64,000 nt of DNA. Source: Aldehydirespirator sp965219165. Its GTDB lineage: Bacteria; Actinomycetota; Acidimicrobiia; Acidimicrobiales; Aldehydirespiratoraceae. Made by a program: the position numbers and the translations under genes. The stretch covers positions 3,678,419-3,742,418 of the forward strand of contig CBDCMW010000002.1 of assembly GCA_965219165.1 (NCBI GenBank), in the 5' to 3' direction. Shown one piece after another: positions 58,471 through 64,000 of this stretch. Each line of letters begins with the position of its first letter. Positions within the stretch are counted from its first letter, which is position 1. Below the pieces are notes generated by a model. The model saw only the letters and a program-made list of their open reading frames with translations, was not told the DNA's origin and did not search any database.

Positions 58471-60087
58471 GTGAGCGTCCACGAAGCCGGCGATGCGATC
58501 GCGGTAGCCGATGTCCTGCGGGAGGCGGGGCGGCGGCGCACGTTCGCGATCATCTCGCATCCCGACGCGGGCAAGACGACGCTGACCGAGAAGTTCCTGC
58601 TCTATGGCGGGGCGCTGACAGCCGGGGCCGGCTCCGTCAGAGCAAAGGGCGATCGCCGGGCGACCGCCTCGGATTGGATGGAGCTGGAGCGGCGCCGGGG
58701 CATCTCAGTGTCCTCGGCGGTGGTGCAGTTGCCATACCGGGACCGGGTGCTGAACCTGCTCGACACGCCGGGCCACGGGGACTTCTCCGAGGACACCTAC
58801 CGCGTGCTCTCCGCGGTGGACGCCGCAGTGATGGTGCTCGACGGGGCCAAAGGCATCGAGGCACAGACCCGCAAGCTGTTCGAAGTGTGCCGCAACCGGG
58901 AGATCCCCATCGTCACGTTCATCAACAAGTGGGACCGCCCGGCGCGCGACCCCCTCGAGCTTCTCGACGAGATCGAGGACCAGCTCGTGCTCGACCCCGT
59001 TCCGGTCACCTGGCCCGTCGGCGAGGGCGAGCGGTTCAGTGGGCTGATCGACCGCCGCCGCGGCGACTTCGTGCGCTTCGCCCGCACCGCCGGAGGCGCC
59101 ACCACGGCCGAGGAGGAGATCGTCGAGCCCGGGCGGGCCGAGATCGAGGAGGGCGCCGCCTGGAACGAGGCCCGCGAGGCACTGGAGCTGCTCGACGCGG
59201 CCTCCGCCGAGCTGGACGTCAAGCGCTTCGAGGCCGGGGAGCTGACGCCGGTGTTCTACGGATCGGCCCTCATCAACTTCGGAGTGCGGCTGCTGCTCGA
59301 CGCCATTGTCGACATGGCCCCCGAACCAGGAGCCCGTCTCGACGCTGACGACGACCCCCGCCCGGTGGATGCTCCGTTCAGCGCGGTGGTGTTCAAGGTG
59401 CAGTCCAACATGGACCCCGCCCACCGCGATCGCATGGCCTTCCTGCGGGTGTGCTCTGGCCGCTTCGAGCGAGGCATGACGGTCACCTCCGGGAGGACCG
59501 GCAAGACCCTGGCTACCAAGTACGCCCACACGGTGGTGGGCCGGGACCGCAGCACCGTCACCGAGGCCTGGCCCGGCGACGTGATCGGCCTGGTGAACGC
59601 GGCCGATCTGCGGGTGGGCGACGCGGTGCACGCCGCCGACGGGCCGGTGCGCTGGCCGCCAGTCCCGTCGTTCGCTCCGAGCAGCTTCCGGCTGGCCCGG
59701 TGCACCGACACGTCCAAGGCCAAGCAGTTCCGCTCCGGGGTGCGCCAGCTCGACTCCGAGGGCGTGGTGCAAGTGCTGCGCCGGCCCGAGGACAGCGAGA
59801 GCGCCCCGATCCTGGCCGCGGTCGGGCCGCTGCAGTTCGACGTGGCCGAGCACCGCCTGCGCCACGAGTTCGGCGCGCCCGTCCAGCTCGCGTCGGTGCC
59901 GTGGACCACGGCCCGCCGAACTGACAAGGCCTCAGCCGCGGTGCTGGGCACCATGTCGGGTGTGACCATCGCCGAGCGGGCCGAGGGCGGCGATTTGCTG
60001 GCCCTGTTCGAGAGCCCCTACTGGCTGGCCCGCCTCCAGTCCGACCACCCCGAGCTAGTGCTGGAGCGCCTGGTCGGCGAGGGCTAG
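58471..60087 (+). CDS. prfC: Peptide chain release factor 3
   Basis: 538-aa translational GTPase that recycles release factors RF1/RF2. G1 ISHPDAGKTTLTE near the N-terminus, switch region RRGISVSSAVVQLPYRDRVL, G3 DTPGHGDFSEDTYR and G4 FINKWDRPARDP are present, as are domains II and III (NMDPAHRDRMAFLRVCSGRF, FGAPVQLASVPWTTAR). GTG 58471 gives a family-like start but GAGGGG is very close to it; an upstream GTG (58429) is possible. Confidence 0.92.
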   Translation: MSVHEAGDAIAVADVLREAGRRRTFAIISHPDAGKTTLTEKFLLYGGALTAGAGSVRAKGDRRATASDWMELERRRGISVSSAVVQLPYRDRVLNLLDTPGHGDFSEDTYRVLSAVDAAVMVLDGAKGIEAQTRKLFEVCRNREIPIVTFINKWDRPARDPLELLDEIEDQLVLDPVPVTWPVGEGERFSGLIDRRRGDFVRFARTAGGATTAEEEIVEPGRAEIEEGAAWNEAREALELLDAASAELDVKRFEAGELTPVFYGSALINFGVRLLLDAIVDMAPEPGARLDADDDPRPVDAPFSAVVFKVQSNMDPAHRDRMAFLRVCSGRFERGMTVTSGRTGKTLATKYAHTVVGRDRSTVTEAWPGDVIGLVNAADLRVGDAVHAADGPVRWPPVPSFAPSSFRLARCTDTSKAKQFRSGVRQLDSEGVVQVLRRPEDSESAPILAAVGPLQFDVAEHRLRHEFGAPVQLASVPWTTARRTDKASAAVLGTMSGVTIAERAEGGDLLALFESPYWLARLQSDHPELVLERLVGEG

Positions 60088-60128
60088 CGCCACCGGCGGG
60101 CTCGGCGGCTTCCCAATCTGGGCTCCCC

Positions 60129-61634
60129 CTATCTGATCGACATCGCCCAGAACTCGTCGTGGGCGGAACAGCCGCCGTCGTACTCCCTCTTGTCGGGGTA
60201 GTCGGCCAACGAGTCGAAGTCGGGGAAGAACACGGCACGCCCGCCGGAGAAGTCGAGGTAGTCGCCGGTGACGAACGGGCCCTCCTTGCCGAGCCACAGG
60301 GCACCGGAGCCGGCGTCGAAGCGGACCAGCGGCTGCGGCAGGCGCACGAACATCCGGAAATGGCCCTGGTCGGGCCGGTACCACGAATCCGTCCTCCACT
60401 CGGGCCCCACGTCGACGTACACACATGGAGCCTCAATCACCAGGGTCCCGGCCAGCGCGTGCCGGGGGAGACGCTGCTTGGGGTCCCACGGGAACATCCC
60501 GGCTAGAGGCGGGACGGTTTCTCCAGCTTCGATCGCCTCGCCCGGCTCCGGGCCGGTCGGCTGCATCGACGCCGCCCAGAGCGACCCGTGGGCCGCGCAA
60601 CCCCCCTCGAAAGGCTCTTCGACAGGGGTGTCGCCAGCAGCCCAGCCCACGCTGCCGATCACGGTCACCGCGTCGCCGCTGGTCATCGGACCGTGCCCGG
60701 CGACCCAGAGCTCTCCGGAATCGGGGTCGTAGCTGATCAGCGGCAGGGGAACGCGAACCAGCGTGCGCACCGGCGGCCCTTCCGCGGTCACAGCTGCCTC
60801 CCCGCCGTCGGTGCCGGTGCCGGTGACGTACACGCACCGCGGCTGGGATTTCAGATCCGGCTCATTGGCGACGCATCGGACCCAGATCTCGTCGGTTACA
60901 TAGGCACAGGCCGGGGCGATCTCGAGGGTCCCCGACACGGAGGTGTCGCCGAACCCGCCCGTGGGATCCCACTCGAAGGTGTTGGTCAGCTCCCGAGGCT
61001 CCGCGGGCGGGTCGCCCCAGCCGAACGGCAGCATGTGGTCGAGTCCGGCCGTCATGCTGCTCGCGTGCCATATCCCGTGGGCGCTGCACTCGCCCTCCAC
61101 CGTGAGCCGGACGTAGCTGCCGCCCTCGCCGCCGCCGCCCAGTGAGACGTCGTCGCCGCTGGTCATCGGGCCTTCGTCGCGGACCCAGATCTCTCCGGTG
61201 TCCGAGTCGAAGCGCACGAACGCCCGGGGCAGCCGCACGAGGTAGCGCTGCAGGTTCCCGTCGGGCATGCGCGTCGTCCGCCCGTCGGTGTCGTCAAGCC
61301 AGTAGAGGTAGACGCACGGAGGCTCGATCTCCAGGATGCCGATCGCCGGAGCCGTCATGGCACCCGCCTCGAAATCCGTCGTGTACAGGCCGGCCAGCGG
61401 AGGCTCCTGACCGATCTCCGCGGCCGGGTCGGATGGCTCGCCCGGCTCCGACCGCTCGGGCTGCGCTGACGGCCCGGCCTCGTCACCCTGCTGGGTCGGA
61501 ACCGGCTGCTCGGACTCATCGGACGCTCCAACCGGCTCTTCTACCGGCGGCAAGCTGTCGCCGCCGCCGCAACCGACCGCGATCACGGCCGAGGCGATCA
61601 GCGCGGCCGCACCCCGCATCGCGCTCGTCCGCAT
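60129..61634 (-). CDS. Lipoprotein with three internal repeats, family unknown
   Basis: About 501 aa from ATG 61634 (MRTSAMRGAAALIASAVIAV, lipobox AVGCGG). After an acidic Pro/Glu linker come three modules of about 130 residues. Each begins with an aromatic Cys strand (IEPPCVYLYWL, IAPACAYV, IEAPCVYVDV). Each continues with GEIWVRDEGPMTSGD, GELWVAGHGPMTSGD or ALWLGKEGPFVTGD and closes with a CSAHGIWHASS-like segment. Each likely holds one disulphide. No known family was recognised. The frame runs upstream to 61778 through a 63-bp repeat, so several ATGs are possible. It is convergent with prfC. Confidence 0.7.
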   Translation of the reverse strand: MRTSAMRGAAALIASAVIAVGCGGGDSLPPVEEPVGASDESEQPVPTQQGDEAGPSAQPERSEPGEPSDPAAEIGQEPPLAGLYTTDFEAGAMTAPAIGILEIEPPCVYLYWLDDTDGRTTRMPDGNLQRYLVRLPRAFVRFDSDTGEIWVRDEGPMTSGDDVSLGGGGEGGSYVRLTVEGECSAHGIWHASSMTAGLDHMLPFGWGDPPAEPRELTNTFEWDPTGGFGDTSVSGTLEIAPACAYVTDEIWVRCVANEPDLKSQPRCVYVTGTGTDGGEAAVTAEGPPVRTLVRVPLPLISYDPDSGELWVAGHGPMTSGDAVTVIGSVGWAAGDTPVEEPFEGGCAAHGSLWAASMQPTGPEPGEAIEAGETVPPLAGMFPWDPKQRLPRHALAGTLVIEAPCVYVDVGPEWRTDSWYRPDQGHFRMFVRLPQPLVRFDAGSGALWLGKEGPFVTGDYLDFSGGRAVFFPDFDSLADYPDKREYDGGCSAHDEFWAMSIR

Positions 61635-61645
61635 GGCCCGCGATT

Positions 61646-61818
61646 GCATCACACTCCAGACGCACATGTCTGGCCTCTGGTTCCCAGGACTGCGAATTGC
61701 CCGCAATGGCATCACACTCCAGACGCACATGTCTGGCCTCTGGTTCCCAGGACTGCGAATTGCCCGCAATGGCATCACACTTCAGACGCCCGTGTCCGGA
61801 CCCTGGTTCCCAGGACTG
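61646..61818. repeat. Three 63-bp tandem repeats between lipoprotein and sulfatase genes
   Basis: Units begin GCATCACACT at 61646, 61709 and 61772; the third diverges and is incomplete. Each of the first two holds CCAGACGCACATGTCTGG, an inverted repeat with a six-base loop. The array covers the upstream region of both divergent genes and, on the minus strand, supplies extra in-frame ATG codons to the lipoprotein gene. Confidence 0.85.
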
Positions 61819-61858
61819 ACGACGGTGCCGCGGGGCAGCATGCCAGTAGCTTGGCGCC

Positions 61859-62524
61859 ATGGCGGAGGTCGATGCGCGACCCAACATCTTGCTGATCGTG
61901 TCGGACGAGGAGCGCCGCAACGACTGGCTCGAGGGCGCGGTAGACCTGCCCGCCCACCAGCGGCTGCGCGGCGACGGGCTGAGCTTCGACCGCTACTTCA
62001 CCCACGCCTCGCCGTGCTCGCCGTCGCGGGCCAGCCTCTACACCGGCCGCTACCTGGCCGAGCACGGCGTGGTGGACAACGTCGCCTTCCCCACCCACAC
62101 CGCGCTCGACCCGGACATCCCCACCATCGGCAGCCTGCTGGCCGAGCGGAGCTACCGGTCCAGCTACCTGGGCAAGTGGCACCTGGGCCACAGCGAGGCA
62201 CCCGACACGGCCGCCCACGGCTACCACGACTGGGAGGGCAACAGCCGCTACGCGGTGCGGGGCTTCTACGGCGGCGAGACCAAGTACGCCCGCTACTACG
62301 GGGTGGGCGGGAGCATCGGGCGCGACGGAACCGCCGACGCCCAGGGCAAGCTCTTCGATGTGGACGTCGAATTCGACGACCACGACCACGAGTGGTACGA
62401 GACCGAGGAGGACCCCCACGAGCTCGTCAACCTGGCCAACGACCGAGGCCGCCGCAACGAGCTGCGCGCCTTGTTCCGCCGTCTGCTGGACTATGAGGCA
62501 GAGGAGCTGACGCTGACACCATGA
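61859..62524 (+). CDS. Shortened sulfatase, central part missing
   Basis: 221-aa protein. The N-terminal half is a normal sulfatase: PNILLIVSDEERRNDW with the metal-binding Asp, and the formylglycine motif SPCSPSRASLYTGRY (Cys53), then SYLGKWHLGH. After GGETKYARYYGVGGSIGRDG the text passes to a C-terminal sulfatase end, HDHEWYETEEDPHELVNLAN. About 250 residues of a usual 450-500-aa enzyme are absent, including the second half of the metal site, so activity is unlikely. The frame is intact and its stop overlaps the P450 start as ATGA, so the deletion was in frame. It may now serve mainly for translational coupling. Confidence 0.8.
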   Translation: MAEVDARPNILLIVSDEERRNDWLEGAVDLPAHQRLRGDGLSFDRYFTHASPCSPSRASLYTGRYLAEHGVVDNVAFPTHTALDPDIPTIGSLLAERSYRSSYLGKWHLGHSEAPDTAAHGYHDWEGNSRYAVRGFYGGETKYARYYGVGGSIGRDGTADAQGKLFDVDVEFDDHDHEWYETEEDPHELVNLANDRGRRNELRALFRRLLDYEAEELTLTP

Positions 62525-63819
62525 CCTACACCACCGCCACCACGGACACCTCAACCAACGGCGCGACTGCCGACTCGGGCGCCGACGCCCACGGGGGCCT
62601 CAAGCCCCGGGCGCCGGTGGCCGACTGGGCCACCGACTTCGACCACGTCGACCCCGGCTATGCGGCCCGCGCCCCGGAGATCTGGGACGAGCTGCGCGGC
62701 GAGTGCCCGGTGGCCCACAGCGACCGCTACGGCGGGACCTGGCTGCCGGTGCGCCACGAAGACGTGTGCGCCATCGCCAAGGACACCGACACGTTCAGCT
62801 CCAACGGCGTGGTGGTGAACGACGGCCGTCCCGAGATCCCTCCCCCGGTGGGGTTCGCCCCGCCGATCACCAGCGACCCGCCTTTCCACCGCATCGCCCG
62901 GGAGTTCCTGCTGCCGGCCTTCGCGCCCAAGCCGATAGAGGCCAAGCGCGAGGCCACCCGCGAGACCTGCCGGGAGCTGCTCGACAACCTCCTGGCCGAC
63001 GTGGAGGCAGGCCGAACCGACATCGTGGACGCCGCGTTGGGCTACACCCAGCACATCCCGGTGCGGGTGATCGCCGACATGCTGGGCGTTCCCCGCTCCG
63101 ACGGCGACCAGTTCCGGGTCTTCATCCACCGGATCATGGAACAGCCCGGAACCGAGGAGCGGGTCGAGTACGAGGACTCGATCGACTTCTACCTCGACAC
63201 GCTGATCGCGGCCCGGGCGGAGGAGCCCCAGGACGATCTGATCAGCCGCATGACCCACGCGAAGATCGCCGGCCAGCGCCTCGAACACGAGCACGTGCGC
63301 GGCACCTGCGGGCTGCTGATCATCGCCGGGGTGGACACCACCTGGTCGGCCATCGGCGCCTCGCTGTGGCACATGGCCCAGAACCCGGAGGACCGCCGAC
63401 GCTGGATCGAGGACCCCGAGGTGCGGCCGTTCGCGGTGGAGGAGTTCCTGCGCTTCTACGCGCCGGTGACCATGGCCCGGCTCGTGGCCAACGACACCGA
63501 GTTCGCGGGCCGCTCGATGCAGGCCGACGACTGGGTGCTGCTGCCGTTCCCGGCAGCCAACCGCGACCCCGACGCCTTCGAGGACGCCGGCAAGTTCGTG
63601 ATCGACCGCCTGCGCAACCGCCACGTCGCCTTCGGGCTCGGCATCCACCGCTGCCTGGGATCGAACCTGGCCCGTATGGAGTTGACCGTGGCTCTGGAGG
63701 AGTGGATGGAGCGAGTGCCGGACTTCGAGTTGGCCGATCCTGAGGGCGTGACCTGGTCGACCGGCCAGATCCGCGGCCCCAGGAGGCTGCCGGTGCGGAT
63801 TCTCAACGGCGCGGCCTAG
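62521..63819 (+). CDS. Cytochrome P450
   Basis: 432-aa soluble bacterial-type P450 monooxygenase. Oxygen-activation helix AGVDTTWS (269-276), ExxR motif Glu308-Phe-Leu-Arg311, heme loop FGLGIHRCLGSNLAR with Cys378 as ligand, and PFPAANRDPDAFEDA. An N-terminal Thr/Ala/Gly-rich tail of about 25 residues precedes the fold. No ferredoxin gene lies in the window, so the redox partner is encoded elsewhere. Coupled by ATGA to the sulfatase fragment. Substrate unknown. Confidence 0.94.
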   Translation: MTYTTATTDTSTNGATADSGADAHGGLKPRAPVADWATDFDHVDPGYAARAPEIWDELRGECPVAHSDRYGGTWLPVRHEDVCAIAKDTDTFSSNGVVVNDGRPEIPPPVGFAPPITSDPPFHRIAREFLLPAFAPKPIEAKREATRETCRELLDNLLADVEAGRTDIVDAALGYTQHIPVRVIADMLGVPRSDGDQFRVFIHRIMEQPGTEERVEYEDSIDFYLDTLIAARAEEPQDDLISRMTHAKIAGQRLEHEHVRGTCGLLIIAGVDTTWSAIGASLWHMAQNPEDRRRWIEDPEVRPFAVEEFLRFYAPVTMARLVANDTEFAGRSMQADDWVLLPFPAANRDPDAFEDAGKFVIDRLRNRHVAFGLGIHRCLGSNLARMELTVALEEWMERVPDFELADPEGVTWSTGQIRGPRRLPVRILNGAA

Positions 63820-63833
63820 AGGCCGGAGAGCAC

Positions 63834-64000
63834 GTGAGGCTGCACAAGTTCAGCGACGTCGACGCGTTCGTGGCGCTGGACCTGCCCGGTGCCGAGGCCG
63901 CCTCCGGCCCGGTGCGCTGGGCCCGCAAGATCCTGCAGGGCGGCGCCAAGGATCTGGCCCGCTCCCAGACCTACACCTACGCGGCGCTGCAGATGCGCCG
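63834..64000 (+). CDS. Probable Glu/Leu/Phe/Val dehydrogenase, 3' end cut by window
   Basis: GTG 63834, 14 bases after the P450 stop and behind GGAGAG, opens a frame that runs to the window edge. It reads MRLHKFSDVDAFVALDLPGA, then EAASGPVRWARKILQGGAKD and LARSQTYTYAALQM. ARKILQxGAKDLARSxTY is familiar from the N-terminus of actinobacterial Glu/Leu/Phe/Val dehydrogenase-family proteins. Only 55 residues are visible, so the family call is moderate. Confidence 0.5.
   Translation, partial: MRLHKFSDVDAFVALDLPGAEAASGPVRWARKILQGGAKDLARSQTYTYAALQMR

Overview
The window is GC-rich (roughly two thirds G+C by eye), with tightly packed genes, frequent GTG starts and many ATGA/GTGA stop-start overlaps. 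A Tad pilus locus without a secretin, an exonuclease VII operon with a geranylgeranyl-type prenyl synthase, BMP-type lipoproteins and a hydantoinase/acetone-carboxylase cluster point to a high-GC actinobacterium. An Acidimicrobiia-like marine or host-associated lineage is my inference; no rRNA or tRNA is present to test it.

Layout. 1-2153: end of an IS21-type element (istA, istB, 23-bp terminal repeats) and an internally deleted IS3 remnant. 2186-10884: Tad/Flp pilus locus (prepilin peptidase on the minus strand; CpaB-like, TadZ, TadA, TadB, TadC, a pilin and three TadE/G-like pseudopilins on plus). 11017-19127: a LysM-like membrane protein continuous with an ABC importer carrying two unlike binding lipoproteins, two permeases and an ATPase. 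19339-21738: one protein combining sensor kinase, receiver and DNA-binding domain. 21949-23200: decayed IS3 and LuxR fragments. 23247-32181: peroxiredoxin, enolase-superfamily dehydratase, a PncB-PncA fusion, an ABC exporter, xseA, xseB and a prenyl synthase. 32308-34506: a DUF4143 ATPase behind a perfect palindrome, then degraded sequence with repeat elements. 34552-42632: a seven-gene minus-strand operon, BMP lipoprotein and its ABC transporter with two GcvT-fold enzymes and an XRE-cupin regulator. 43108-54313: an eight-gene minus-strand operon resembling a ketone carboxylase pathway (alpha, beta, gamma subunits, a second HyuA protein, a thiolase-fold enzyme with DUF35 partner, an acyl-CoA ligase). 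54728-64000: Calx-beta surface protein, VapBC, release factor 3, a repeat lipoprotein, a shortened sulfatase, a P450 and the start of a probable amino-acid dehydrogenase.

How the genes may work together. The Tad genes form one export and assembly unit. In the carboxylase operon, a ketone could be carboxylated, CoA-activated and cleaved. In the BMP operon, an imported methylated compound could be demethylated onto tetrahydrofolate. Both readings are inferences from gene content.

The most unusual signal is structural. At two unrelated gene junctions (31033-31126 and 45131-45410) a tandem repeat whose period is 2 modulo 3 creates a head-to-tail chain of mini-ORFs, each joined to the next by an ATGA overlap, bridging the upstream gene's stop to the downstream gene's start. 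A single mini-ORF bridges cpaB and tadZ in the same way. Also notable are an Asn in place of the receiver phospho-acceptor Asp, a 56-bp palindromic element lying in frame inside a gene, and the PncB-PncA fusion.
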